From: COMBO-56-21 sp038852315
GTDB lineage: Archaea > Thermoplasmatota > Thermoplasmata > UBA10834
Reading direction: 5' to 3'
DNA length: 53,197 nt
Assembly (NCBI GenBank): GCA_038852315.1
Contig: JAWCKF010000010.1
Location: 1 to 53,197 of the forward strand
A program made the position numbers and the translations under genes. The notes below the pieces were generated by a model. The model did no database searches. It saw only the letters and a list, made by a program, of their open reading frames with translations, and had not been told where the DNA came from. Below are positions 33,962 through 41,923 of this stretch, in pieces. How positions within the stretch are numbered: the stretch's first letter is position 1; every line of letters begins with the position of its first letter.

Positions 33962-35152
33962 TCAGGTGGCGAGCGCTCTGTTCGGTAAGTTCCTGGTGAT
34001 CCTCGCACCGCTGGATACTTTGCACCCGGCCCCCACGATGGTTCCGGGCTCGATGGACACGCCCGAGCCGAAGATCGAGTCCTCGCCGAGTATCGAGCCC
34101 ATGTGCGGGACCTTGAAGAACTCGTCGCCTATGTTCACGTAGGCCTCAGCGCCCGGAGCCATCAGATGCGACTGAGACTTCACGCCGTAGCCGAGCACGC
34201 AGTGCGAGAGATACGAGTGCGCCCCGATGCTGCAGTTGCTCATCAGTATGCTGTTCTTCACAACCGTGTAGGGCTCGATGGATACGCTGTTCCCTATGCT
34301 CGTGGAAGGCAGTATCGTCACGTTCGGGCCGATGTCGCAACCGTCGCCTATCAGCACTGGACCGTAGATCGTCGTCCCGGCGCGTATCACCGTCTCCTCT
34401 CCTATCCCCACAGGGCCCGAGAGCGTTACCTGGGCCTCGAGCTTGCCCGAAGTCCTGACAGGAAGGTTCTCGAGCGCTGCCGCGTTGAGCTCCAGCAGGT
34501 CCCACGGATACACCGCATCTATCCACAGACCGTCCGAGAACACGGGCGTGACGGGCCTCTCGGCGAGGCTGAGCTGGACGGCGTTGCTGAGCCCGTACTC
34601 GCCCGAGGCGATGGCCTGCTCTATGAGCCCGAAAATGCGGTCGTCCAAGCAGTACATGCCCGTCAAGATTATGTTCGATATCGCCTCCGCGGGCTTCTCG
34701 TGCACGCTGGTGATGGCGCCCCTGTCCAGAGTCACGACGCCGTACTTCGAGGGGTTGTCGCTCTCGACCACCAGCGCACTCGGGCAGGCCCCGGACCGGA
34801 GCAGGTCTCCCACGGCCCGGCCGTCTACTATGTTATCGCCCGGCAGGACCATGAACTCGCCAGAGAGGCGGTCCCTCGCGCACAGAAGCGCATGGCCGTT
34901 CCCCAGCTGCCTGTCCTGGACGACATAGTCTATCTTCGCGCCGAACTTCTTGCCGTCCTCGAAGTGCGACATGATCCGCTCCTTACGGTAGCCCACGACC
35001 ATCACGATGTCCCTGACGTCGTTCTTGACGAGCGCGTCCACTACATACTCGAGTATGGGACGGTTCGCAACGGGTATCATGACCTTGGGCTCGGAGACGG
35101 TCAGGGGACGCAGACGCATCCCCTCGCCAGCAGCCAGTATGACGGCCTTCAT
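33962..35152 (-). CDS. Bifunctional sugar-1-phosphate nucleotidylyl/acetyltransferase (GlmU-like)
   Basis: A 396-residue protein with an N-terminal nucleotidyltransferase (ILAAGEGMRLRPLT, the pyrophosphorylase signature, and SEPKVMIPVANRP) and a C-terminal left-handed beta-helix of hexapeptide repeats (about residues 245-385). Archaeal proteins of this layout, such as the Sulfolobus ST0452 type, make UDP-GlcNAc from glucosamine-1-phosphate and acetyl-CoA and also accept other sugar phosphates. Pairing with glmS supports UDP-GlcNAc synthesis; the phosphoglucosamine mutase is not in this window. Confidence 0.9.
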   Translation of the reverse strand: MKAVILAAGEGMRLRPLTVSEPKVMIPVANRPILEYVVDALVKNDVRDIVMVVGYRKERIMSHFEDGKKFGAKIDYVVQDRQLGNGHALLCARDRLSGEFMVLPGDNIVDGRAVGDLLRSGACPSALVVESDNPSKYGVVTLDRGAITSVHEKPAEAISNIILTGMYCLDDRIFGLIEQAIASGEYGLSNAVQLSLAERPVTPVFSDGLWIDAVYPWDLLELNAAALENLPVRTSGKLEAQVTLSGPVGIGEETVIRAGTTIYGPVLIGDGCDIGPNVTILPSTSIGNSVSIEPYTVVKNSILMSNCSIGAHSYLSHCVLGYGVKSQSHLMAPGAEAYVNIGDEFFKVPHMGSILGEDSIFGSGVSIEPGTIVGAGCKVSSGARITRNLPNRALAT

Positions 35153-35218
35153 GAGAAACCCACCGGGAGAGGAGCTACATCCTCGGGGCGATTTAATGCT
35201 TTTTGCGCCCGGCGCCAG

Positions 35219-35461
35219 CTACTCCTCTTCTTCCTCACCGGGTATCACGCCGTATATCGCCCTGTTCCTGGCCTCGACCTTAGTCGGCGTGGCCTCCTCG
35301 AAATACTCGCACTCGCACCTGATCTTGGTCACGATGTCGCGCTTCTCACAGTAGCCCATGCCAGGACCAGCAGCGTCCTCTGGCCGCGGGTCCCAGAACA
35401 GACACCTGGGACAGAGAAGCCGCTGTCCTTTGGGATCCCTGCACGTGGAGTGAAAACTCAC
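35219..35461 (-). CDS. Small Cys-rich (metal-binding) protein
   Basis: An 80-residue protein with CPRCLFWDPR, a GYCEK segment and RCECEYFEEA, enough cysteines for a zinc or iron-sulfur site, and an acidic tail of five Glu. The frame stays open to 35899 but only the part after the GTG at 35461 looks like protein; a minus-strand GATATA near 35487 is a TATA candidate, making this a leaderless GTG start. Not assigned to a named family. Confidence 0.65.
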   Translation of the reverse strand: MSFHSTCRDPKGQRLLCPRCLFWDPRPEDAAGPGMGYCEKRDIVTKIRCECEYFEEATPTKVEARNRAIYGVIPGEEEEE

Positions 35462-35596
35462 GAGCCTCGTATGTGTCGTTCCGGCTATATCTGGATTTCT
35501 GTCGACATGTAAGGGTGTCGTGCCGAGACGACAGGGCTGGATGTAGCGTAACTGCAATGCTGGATGCTTTGCGTCCTGAACGGATCGTGCTCCTCC

Positions 35597-36742
35597 ATGC
35601 CTCAGAAGACGAGGGGCACCAGAGGGGCGTACAGAAGAGAGGACCGTGTGCAGTTGCCCAAGGAGCTGCAGAGGAAGCTCGTAGGGAAGGCTGCGCAAAG
35701 GGCGGGCAGTTGCCAGGAGCTGGCGCGGGTGCTGAATATCCCGAAGTCGTCCGTCCATTACTACCTCGTCGGAAGACTCACGATGCCGAAATCCGTGCTC
35801 GAGGACATGCTTGAGGTCGCGAGCGACGAGGACCTCACTGCGTGCGTGATGAGCCAAGGAGTGGAGAGGGACCGGACCTGGGCGAACCAGCATGCCCAAA
35901 GCGTCTACAGGGACCAGCTCATCAGCAGGCTGAGACTGCCGACGAGAGAAGACCTCGAGAATGATGACGACCTTCGGAGGAAGGCTGCGGCGATAGTGTC
36001 GTACGTGATGGCAGAGGGGTCAATCTGGATGCAAACCAAGAAATGGGGCGAGCACGCCGCAAACATAACCTTCGCGGCCCACGAAACAGACCTTTACGAG
36101 CATTTCAGGTCACTTCTGAGGGATGTTTTTGATTATGAGATGGGCCCGCCTGAAAAACCAGGAAATCAAACCAATGCAATCAGGGGTTTCATCTACTCTC
36201 GGTTCGTTGCAGAATGGCTGTTCGAGAACGGAGTTCCTGTGGGAGAGAAATCAAGTGCCCCTTACCATCTTCCGGAGTGGGTCCTTCACTCGCGCGACAG
36301 GGGAACTCTTGTCTCGGCACTCCAACCTTGGTGTGACGGCGAAGGATCAGTAAAGACGACGAGGGAGGGGAGTTTGGCCTTCGTTCTCTCCCAATCAAGG
36401 CATACAGACCTTGACTTCGAAACCGTTCCGTTGCGAATGGCGTCTTACGGGTCGCCGCCAACCATCGGCATTCATGCGATAAGAGCGCTCGAAGTTTTCA
36501 CTGTTCCTCTGGAGGACTATTGTAAGGCGTTGTTCAAGAGCGAAATCCTCTGGGACCTGCAGTCAATTGCGACCAGGATAGGTTTGCGACCTCGGATACG
36601 TCTCGAGACGATGAACCTCAAACAGAACGGGTTTTGGAGTTGTTGCTGGGCGATGAGATTCGAAGGCCGAGACACTTTGATGCTCGTTAGGATAGGAGGT
36701 ATCCTACAGCAGATGAAAAGGACTGCCGTCCTTTCTGTATAG
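35597..36742 (+). CDS. Free-standing LAGLIDADG-type homing endonuclease with HTH
   Basis: A 381-residue protein. The N-terminal part has a helix-turn-helix (CQELARVLNIPKSSVHYYLV, about residues 38-58). Two LAGLIDADG-like motifs follow: AAIVSYVMAEGSIWM near residue 130 and LVSALQPWCDGEGSVK near 240, each with the acidic residue needed to bind metal. The DNA from about 36000 is clearly AT-richer than the surroundings, suggesting transfer. The frame is not inside another gene, so it is neither an intein nor obviously an intron. An ATG at 35564 is a possible longer start. It ends 36 bases from the initiator tRNA. Confidence 0.75.
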   Translation: MPQKTRGTRGAYRREDRVQLPKELQRKLVGKAAQRAGSCQELARVLNIPKSSVHYYLVGRLTMPKSVLEDMLEVASDEDLTACVMSQGVERDRTWANQHAQSVYRDQLISRLRLPTREDLENDDDLRRKAAAIVSYVMAEGSIWMQTKKWGEHAANITFAAHETDLYEHFRSLLRDVFDYEMGPPEKPGNQTNAIRGFIYSRFVAEWLFENGVPVGEKSSAPYHLPEWVLHSRDRGTLVSALQPWCDGEGSVKTTREGSLAFVLSQSRHTDLDFETVPLRMASYGSPPTIGIHAIRALEVFTVPLEDYCKALFKSEILWDLQSIATRIGLRPRIRLETMNLKQNGFWSCCWAMRFEGRDTLMLVRIGGILQQMKRTAVLSV

Positions 36743-36777
36743 CTCCGACATGTAAAATTATATGTCTGAACTAAAAT

Positions 36778-36852
36778 TAGCGCGGGTTGGATTTGAACCA
36801 ACGATCTTCAGGTTATGAGCCTGATGGGATTTCCAGGCTACCCCACCGCGCT
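36778..36852 (-). tRNA. tRNA-Met (CAT), initiator
   Basis: The minus strand folds as a full cloverleaf of 75 bases: acceptor AGCGCGG/CCGCGCT with discriminator A, D arm GGG/CCC, anticodon loop CTCATAA, and T arm GTTGG-TTCAAAT-CCAAC. The A1:U72 pair marks archaeal initiator tRNA. The anticodon stem is TCAGG/CCTGA, so one of the three usual G:C pairs next to the loop (29:41) is A:U. CCA is not encoded. Confidence 0.93.
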
Positions 36853-36872
36853 GTCCCCGACTATCGAGCATG

Positions 36873-36886
36873 AAATAGTTAAAAGT
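36873..36886 (-). promoter_or_regulatory. TATA box of initiator tRNA
   Basis: AATAGTTAAAAGTA on the plus strand reads TACTTTTAACTATT in the direction of the tRNA. It is centred about 28 bases ahead of the mature 5' end at 36852, leaving only a few leader bases. Confidence 0.6.
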
Positions 36887-36901
36887 ATCCGTTCAACACG
36901 C

Positions 36902-37234
36902 TCAGAAGAACTTCCGGAGGCGGAGTATGTCCTCGAGGGAGCCTTTGACTTGCAGCTTCCTCAGTGCGTAGGCCTTCATCGGCCTCAGCTCTCCCGACTT
37001 CAGCTGGTTGAACACCTCCGTGCTGCCTATGATGGTTATGTCCGCGTTCTGAACGGCGCTCTTGCTCAGAGGGCCGATGCGGGAGTTCTCCAGCGTGAAG
37101 CTGAACGTGTCGCCGTCCGTCACCTGGACCATCACGAGCTTCTTGAGGCCCCTCAGCTCCTTCTCGAACTCGGGATCGGCGGCGGCCTTGGCGTTGAACC
37201 TGTCGATCATGTCCCTTATGAACTGCTCCACCAT
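36902..37234 (-). CDS. SCP2 sterol-binding domain protein
   Basis: A 110-residue single-domain protein of the SCP2 (sterol carrier) fold: FTLENSRIGPLSKSAVQNAD and the IIGSTEVFNQLKSGELRPMKAYALRKLQVKG stretch carry the usual pattern, with the last part typical of the lipid-binding helix region. In archaea it probably binds a hydrophobic ligand, not a sterol. Its start lies 4 bases after the RNase HII stop, so the two genes form an operon. Confidence 0.85.
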   Translation of the reverse strand: MVEQFIRDMIDRFNAKAAADPEFEKELRGLKKLVMVQVTDGDTFSFTLENSRIGPLSKSAVQNADITIIGSTEVFNQLKSGELRPMKAYALRKLQVKGSLEDILRLRKFF

Positions 37235-37238
37235 GCCA

Positions 37239-37889
37239 TCACTCTTCGAAGCTCTCGAGCCTCCTGAGCCCCTTCATCCTCTTTATTGTTTGGGCAGGCT
37301 CCCAGGACCTGCGGGTGTGCGGGGGCAGCCTCCTGTTCCTGGCCATCCAATCCTCCAGGAAACTCATCGTAGTCTCGTCTGTGCAATACCCCGAGCCGAT
37401 CGGTTGGCCGATCTCCTGCTCGATCTCCCGCACTCGCCTGTCGCGCTCGACCTTGGCGATGATCGACGCGGCCGAGACGACCGGGTATGTGTCGTCGGCC
37501 TTGTGTCTGGAGATGATGTTCACAGGCGAGCCGAGGTGTGTTTGGACCATGCGTCCGAACCGCTCCTCGTCCGTGTCCGCCGCGTCTATGTATGCGTGGT
37601 CAGGGTCTAATCTGCCTATCACGGTCGCAAAGCATCTCGCCTCGATCTCGTTCAGCGACATTCTGTCTCTGAGGACGTCTATCTCCTCTGCGGGTATCTC
37701 GAGCACCTCGACACGGGCGATCTTTCGGATCTCCGTCGCGAGTTCCTCCCGCCGCTTCGGCGTGAGCCTCTTGGAGTCCCTCACGCCCAGCTCCATCAGC
37801 TTGGACTCGTCGTCGACCGCCACTCCGCAGACTATGAGCGGCCCGATGACCGGCCCCCTCCCCGCCTCGTCGACGCCGCAGACCTTCAT
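37239..37889 (-). CDS. rnhB: Ribonuclease HII
   Basis: A 216-residue enzyme that cuts RNA in RNA/DNA hybrids and at single ribonucleotides. The active site residues sit in GVDEAGRGPVIGPL, YIDAADTDEE and SAASIIAKVERDR; the C-terminal helix region matches archaeal type II enzymes. Length is as expected (about 210-230). Confidence 0.95.
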   Translation of the reverse strand: MKVCGVDEAGRGPVIGPLIVCGVAVDDESKLMELGVRDSKRLTPKRREELATEIRKIARVEVLEIPAEEIDVLRDRMSLNEIEARCFATVIGRLDPDHAYIDAADTDEERFGRMVQTHLGSPVNIISRHKADDTYPVVSAASIIAKVERDRRVREIEQEIGQPIGSGYCTDETTMSFLEDWMARNRRLPPHTRRSWEPAQTIKRMKGLRRLESFEE

Positions 37890-37943
37890 GCCGCTCAGAG
37901 AATGTGTGTGTCGATAGATAGAGGTTGTGAGCTGCCGGACAGC

Positions 37944-38432
37944 TCACAGAGTCGCGCCGCATGCGACGCAGTTCTTGGCGTTAACGTCGTTCAGTGTGCT
38001 GCAGTACCTGCACCGGACCTTGATCTTCTCGACATAGGTTATCGTGCCCGGTGTGGAGGTGTATAGCTCGGAGTATGAGGGTTCGTACTCCTCCAGGAGT
38101 GCCGGGGAGTTCTCGACGGACCATGCGAACAGGCCGAGGCCGAGGAACCCGAGGCATCCGAGCAGTGTCACCCAAGCGAACGCCCAGCACGCCCTCGCCA
38201 AGGTGCTCGCCCCCGGCCCCGCAAGAGGGCTGCTCAGGCCGTCCGAGATGATGTAGTCGACTGCGAACAGGGTTGCCGATACGAGAGCCATTATCAGCGA
38301 GACCAGGAGGACGATGAACTTGTTGCTGTACATCCCCGACGCCGGCCCTGCATCGAACAGCGGCTCCTGCTCGTACTTCTCGGCCATCGCCTCGCCGACT
38401 TCCTCCTTACCCATCACTGGTGCGGGCAACAT
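37944..38432 (-). CDS. Two-helix membrane protein with C-terminal zinc ribbon
   Basis: A protein of about 162 residues with two hydrophobic segments (about 38-58 and 82-105) and a C-terminal ribbon RCRYCSTLNDVNAKNCVACG. The start is unsure: ATG codons at 38432 and 38414 are both possible, and the frame stays open to 38486. Same design as the genes at 28173 and 38620. Function unknown. Confidence 0.65.
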   Translation of the reverse strand: MLPAPVMGKEEVGEAMAEKYEQEPLFDAGPASGMYSNKFIVLLVSLIMALVSATLFAVDYIISDGLSSPLAGPGASTLARACWAFAWVTLLGCLGFLGLGLFAWSVENSPALLEEYEPSYSELYTSTPGTITYVEKIKVRCRYCSTLNDVNAKNCVACGATL

Positions 38433-38619
38433 ATCGCTTCTACCGCGGTGTCCAGGCCGCCTGAAGATGGCCGGCCATGTACGCATTGAGATTCGAGCTC
38501 CATGTCATTAAGCTTTCTGGGGGCATCCGTACTCGAAAAGGTCCTTGAGGGTGTCCTTCCGGACGTGGCACATCGGAAAGGATTATCAGAAAGTCACACC
38601 AATCCGACGATTCGCAGGT

Positions 38620-39339
38620 GTGCGCGTGCCTCAGAGGTTCGGCGGATTCGACCAAGGAGTGAGCTCGGACGTCCTGATCGTGATCGCGATCGGCGTGATA
38701 CTGGTGGGCATTGCTCTGGCGTTTGCCGGACGCAGGGTATGGAAGCACGTGATGTCGCTCATAGGCGCGCTCCTCGGCGGTATGCTGGGATTCCTGTTCG
38801 GGGCGGCCATCGGTGGCTGGCTGGTCGGCTTGATGGTTGCCGTACTCGGCTCCTTCATCGGCAGCGCCCTGTTCATCTACGTCGCTCGGCTGGGGATAGC
38901 GTTCGTCGCAGGCATACTCGCGCTCGCCGTGGGAGAGTGGATGACCGGGAGTACGCTCGCGGGGCTGCTCCTCGGAGTCGTGGTCTTCGCGCTGACGCTC
39001 GTGTACGCCGAGACGGCTGTGGGGATAGTGACCGCGGTGGTTGGCGGGCTGTTGGTCGGCTTCGGGCTCTACCTGCTGGAGATAGACATCGCCGTCACGA
39101 TGATCTCCCTCTTCGCCACGGCCCTGTTCGGTGCGGCGGTCCAGATGACGGCGCTCAAGGAGGAGGCCGACATCAGGAAGGGTTACGCGCCTGTCAGCGG
39201 TCCGCCCGCCGCGGCCGCTCTGTCTGCGCCCGTGCCCCCGCCGATCCCCGGCCGGTCGTGCCCTAGGTGCGGCCAGCAGATGCGATACATGGTCGATTAC
39301 AACAGGTATTTCTGCGACCGCTGCCAGAGATTCGAATGA
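38620..39339 (+). CDS. DUF4203/TMEM198-like membrane protein with zinc ribbon
   Basis: A protein of about 239 residues with seven or so hydrophobic segments rich in Gly and Ala (about residues 20-175), resembling the DUF4203/TMEM198 type, and a Pro/Ala linker followed by the ribbon CPRCGQQM and CDRCQRF. I use the GTG at 38620 because GGATTATC near 38579 is a possible TATA box; the open frame starts at 38545, ahead of it. Confidence 0.65.
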   Translation: MRVPQRFGGFDQGVSSDVLIVIAIGVILVGIALAFAGRRVWKHVMSLIGALLGGMLGFLFGAAIGGWLVGLMVAVLGSFIGSALFIYVARLGIAFVAGILALAVGEWMTGSTLAGLLLGVVVFALTLVYAETAVGIVTAVVGGLLVGFGLYLLEIDIAVTMISLFATALFGAAVQMTALKEEADIRKGYAPVSGPPAAAALSAPVPPPIPGRSCPRCGQQMRYMVDYNRYFCDRCQRFE

Positions 39340-39438
39340 GCTGCGGGCGAATAAAAAGGCCGGCCCAGTTACCGTCGAGATGGTAAATTCGCCACGCTTT
39401 TTATCGAGGCCTCTCGATGCCCGGGACCGCTGAGGAAC

Positions 39439-40323
39439 ATGGACGGGCTCGGCTGTCAGAGCAGGAGACTCGCGAACAGTTTCAAGCTCACGCGCGTGGG
39501 CATCACGGGGCTGGTCAAGCCCGTGGTCGTGCACAGGCGCGGAGCGGACCATCACCTCACGGCGAGGATCGATGTCTTCGTCGACCTTCCGTCGACGCAG
39601 CGAGGGTCGCACATGTCCCGGAACGTCGAGGTCATCACAGAGATGATAGAGCAGAGCATCCGGGAGAGGGTGGAGAGCCTCGAGGAGCTCTCGGCCGGGA
39701 TCGCGAGGATGCTCCTTGAGAGGCACGACTATGCAACCTACGCCGAGGTGCACATGACCGCAGACTACTTCATGGAGAGGAGGACGGCGAGCGGGAGGCG
39801 CTCTGTCGAGCCGTACAAGCTGATGGCGAAGGCGACCTTCACCAAGGGCAACGGGCTGACGAAGCAGATCGGCGTCCAGGTCCAGGGCATGACCGCATGT
39901 CCGTGCGCCATGGAGACCGTGCAGGAGGAGCTGGGCAAGGAGCTGCCCGAGCTGAGACGGCTGAGGGGGAAGGTGCCGACGATAACGCACAATCAACGCA
40001 ACACGACGACCCTCATGCTGGAGGTGCCTGAGCACGTCGATGTGGAGGCGGACGACCTGATAGAGATAGTCGAGGACGCGCTCTCGAGCCCGACATACGG
40101 CATACTCAAGAGGTCGGACGAGGCGGCGGTCGTGCTGAGGGCGCACATGAACCCGAAGTTCGTCGAGGACGTCGTGAGGGACATCCTGGCGAGGCTGCTC
40201 GACAAGTATTCCGACCTCGACGACTCCGTCCACATCACTGTCAGGAGCGAGAGCGAGGAGTCGATACACAAGCACAACGCTTTTGCGGAGAGAATCACTA
40301 CCCTGGGCGAGCTGAGGAGATAG
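39439..40323 (+). CDS. mptA: GTP cyclohydrolase MptA (GTP cyclohydrolase IV)
   Basis: A 294-residue archaeal relative of FolE2 that converts GTP to 7,8-dihydroneopterin 2',3'-cyclic phosphate, first step to methanopterin-type folates and a source for archaeosine. The signature regions TQRGSHMSRN, GMTACPCAME and ITHNQRNTTTLM, with the metal-binding His and Cys residues, are present. CTTTTTATCG at 39396-39405 is a TATA box about 38 bases before the ATG. The next gene overlaps the stop by one base. Confidence 0.93.
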   Translation: MDGLGCQSRRLANSFKLTRVGITGLVKPVVVHRRGADHHLTARIDVFVDLPSTQRGSHMSRNVEVITEMIEQSIRERVESLEELSAGIARMLLERHDYATYAEVHMTADYFMERRTASGRRSVEPYKLMAKATFTKGNGLTKQIGVQVQGMTACPCAMETVQEELGKELPELRRLRGKVPTITHNQRNTTTLMLEVPEHVDVEADDLIEIVEDALSSPTYGILKRSDEAAVVLRAHMNPKFVEDVVRDILARLLDKYSDLDDSVHITVRSESEESIHKHNAFAERITTLGELRR

Positions 40324-41030
40324 TGGCTGGTCGTGCGGTAAGGCGCAGGCCCGGGAAGGGCGACGTGAAGGCTGTCGCCGTGGATGTCGACGGGACGCTG
40401 GCAGACGATTCAAGGCGCATAAGCCTCGATGCGATACGCGCTTTGCGGAGGGTGAACGACTCGGGAGTGCCCGTGATGCTGGCGAGCGGAAACGTCCTGC
40501 CCGTCGCGTACGCCCTCTCGAACTATCTCGGCCTCACGGGACCGATAATCGCCGAGAACGGCGGCATCGTGTGCTACAAGCAACAGGTACACGTGCTCGC
40601 GGATCCGGAGAAGCCAGCAGAGGCCTACAGGTTCCTCGAGCGCAGGATGGCCGCTCCGCGGCTGTTCACGGACCGGTGGCGCGAGACCGAGGTCGGCCTC
40701 AGCAGAGAGGTCAGCCTCGAGAAGGTCCGCGAGCTCCTCGCCCGGCATGAGGTCGAGGTACAGACCACAGGCTGGGCCATCCACATAATGCAGAAGGGCA
40801 TGAACAAGTTCGTCGGCGTGAAGAAGGCATGCGAGCTGCTGGGGATATCGGTGGGGGAGGTCGCAGCCATCGGGGATTCAGACAACGACGAGATGATGAT
40901 CCGCGAGTGCGGATACGGCGTCGCGGTCGGGAACGCGTTCGCCGGGACCAAGCGGGTTGCCTCCTATGTCGCGTCCGAACCCGACGGAGACGGTGTGATC
41001 GAGGCCCTACGTTGGCTTAGACTGATATGA
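40323..41030 (+). CDS. Phosphoglycolate phosphatase, archaeal HAD type
   Basis: A 235-residue HAD phosphatase of the Cof-like archaeal phosphoglycolate phosphatase group. Motif I is DVDGTLADD (about residues 21-29), motif II lies at MLASGN, and motif IV is IGDSDNDEMM near 190. These enzymes remove phosphate from 2-phosphoglycolate; some act on other sugar phosphates. The start GTG at 40323 shares one base with the mptA stop (TAGTG), so translation is coupled. Confidence 0.87.
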   Translation: MAGRAVRRRPGKGDVKAVAVDVDGTLADDSRRISLDAIRALRRVNDSGVPVMLASGNVLPVAYALSNYLGLTGPIIAENGGIVCYKQQVHVLADPEKPAEAYRFLERRMAAPRLFTDRWRETEVGLSREVSLEKVRELLARHEVEVQTTGWAIHIMQKGMNKFVGVKKACELLGISVGEVAAIGDSDNDEMMIRECGYGVAVGNAFAGTKRVASYVASEPDGDGVIEALRWLRLI

Positions 41031-41097
41031 GGCGAGAGGCGATCCCGGCGCCGCACCGGAAGGGTTTATCTCGGCAGAAATCGATTTCTGGACGACA

Positions 41098-41253
41098 ATG
41101 ACGATGATGGGCATATGCAGCCTGTGCGGCAGGCCCGCGACAGCGACCTGTGCCCTGTGCGGACGTCTAGTGTGCTCTCAGGACATGAACCCCGTCACGA
41201 GGGTGTGCAGGGCCTGCGCCGCGAAGCAGCTGAAGACAACGAGGGTGAACTGA
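41098..41253 (+). CDS. Small HIT-type zinc finger protein
   Basis: A 51-residue protein. The cysteines are spaced as CSLCG, CALCGRLVC and CRAC, giving two interleaved zinc sites as in HIT-type fingers. GGTTTATCT at 41064-41072 is a TATA box about 30 bases ahead of the ATG at 41098, supporting a real short gene. Eukaryotic HIT fingers occur in box C/D snoRNP and chromatin factors; the archaeal role is not known. ATG codons at 41104 and 41107 are also possible. Confidence 0.7.
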   Translation: MTMMGICSLCGRPATATCALCGRLVCSQDMNPVTRVCRACAAKQLKTTRVN

Positions 41254-41259
41254 GCACGG

Positions 41260-41748
41260 CTACAGCAGACGCTTCGCGTCCTCCTCCGTCATGCCCGCGG
41301 CCTTGAGAAGGTACTTCAGGCCCTTCTTCATGATCATGTCCTTCGTCTTGTCGTCGAGGAACTTCTCCATCACCACGGGTGCCCGGAGTATGTAGTCCAC
41401 TCCGAACTCAGAGTAGTAGTACCTCGCGTTGTCCGGGTCGAGCTCCGCAGCCTTCACATAGGCGGCCTCTGCCTCGTTGAACCTGCCTATCTCGAGGAGA
41501 TACGCCGCATAGGATGAATGGTACAACGGGTTCTTCGGGTCCAGCTCGACGGCCTTCTTGTAGAGCGCGATGACCTCGTCCGGCGTCATCTTCGGCACGC
41601 CGACGGAAGCTTCCGCCTTGCCGAAGTACGCCTCGGCGCAGTTCGGGTCGGCCTTGAGCGCCTTTGTGTACTTCGCGACCGCGCCCTCGTAGTCGCCGTT
41701 CGCCAGAGCCTCCTGTGCGTCCATGAGGTCCTTGGTAGGGTCGGCCAT
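41260..41748 (-). CDS. TPR-repeat protein
   Basis: A 162-residue protein with three to four tetratricopeptide repeats: ALANGDYEGAVAKYTKALKA, then ALYKKAVELDPKNPLYHSS and ALYVKAAELDP-like units, and a helical C-terminal end. GTTTTATAC (plus strand 41800-41808) is a TATA box placing the transcript start near 41778, so the ATG at 41748 is preferred over ATGs further upstream. It is a protein-binding adaptor with unknown partners. It is divergent from aNAC and convergent with the zinc finger gene. Confidence 0.8.
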   Translation of the reverse strand: MADPTKDLMDAQEALANGDYEGAVAKYTKALKADPNCAEAYFGKAEASVGVPKMTPDEVIALYKKAVELDPKNPLYHSSYAAYLLEIGRFNEAEAAYVKAAELDPDNARYYYSEFGVDYILRAPVVMEKFLDDKTKDMIMKKGLKYLLKAAGMTEEDAKRLL

Positions 41749-41794
41749 GTGCAGCCCCAACTCCTCGCAGGTACGATGCGACATCAATGACCGC

Positions 41795-41885
41795 AGGGAG
41801 TATAAAACGTTTCCATGTAGATTCCGCGCAGCGCGAATACAATGCGCGCGAAGGCGCGAGGCCAAAAGCACATCTATTAAGAGCC
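41795..41885. promoter_or_regulatory. Divergent promoter of TPR gene and aNAC
   Basis: GTATAAAAC at 41800-41808 serves the minus-strand TPR gene. CATCTATTAAGAG at 41871-41883 is a TATA candidate for aNAC at 41924. Confidence 0.55.
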
Positions 41886-41923
41886 GCATTCTCGCACTGC
41901 ACACTCTGCGCGAGGGATGCTAG

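Noticed and set aside
35219..35899. 226-codon frame for the small Cys-rich protein
   Set aside because: The first two thirds run antisense to the start of the LAGLIDADG gene and look random; only the part after 35461 has a coherent Cys pattern and promoter.
38440..40413. 657-codon frame on the minus strand
   Set aside because: It crosses the DUF4203-like and mptA genes and shows no recognisable domain.
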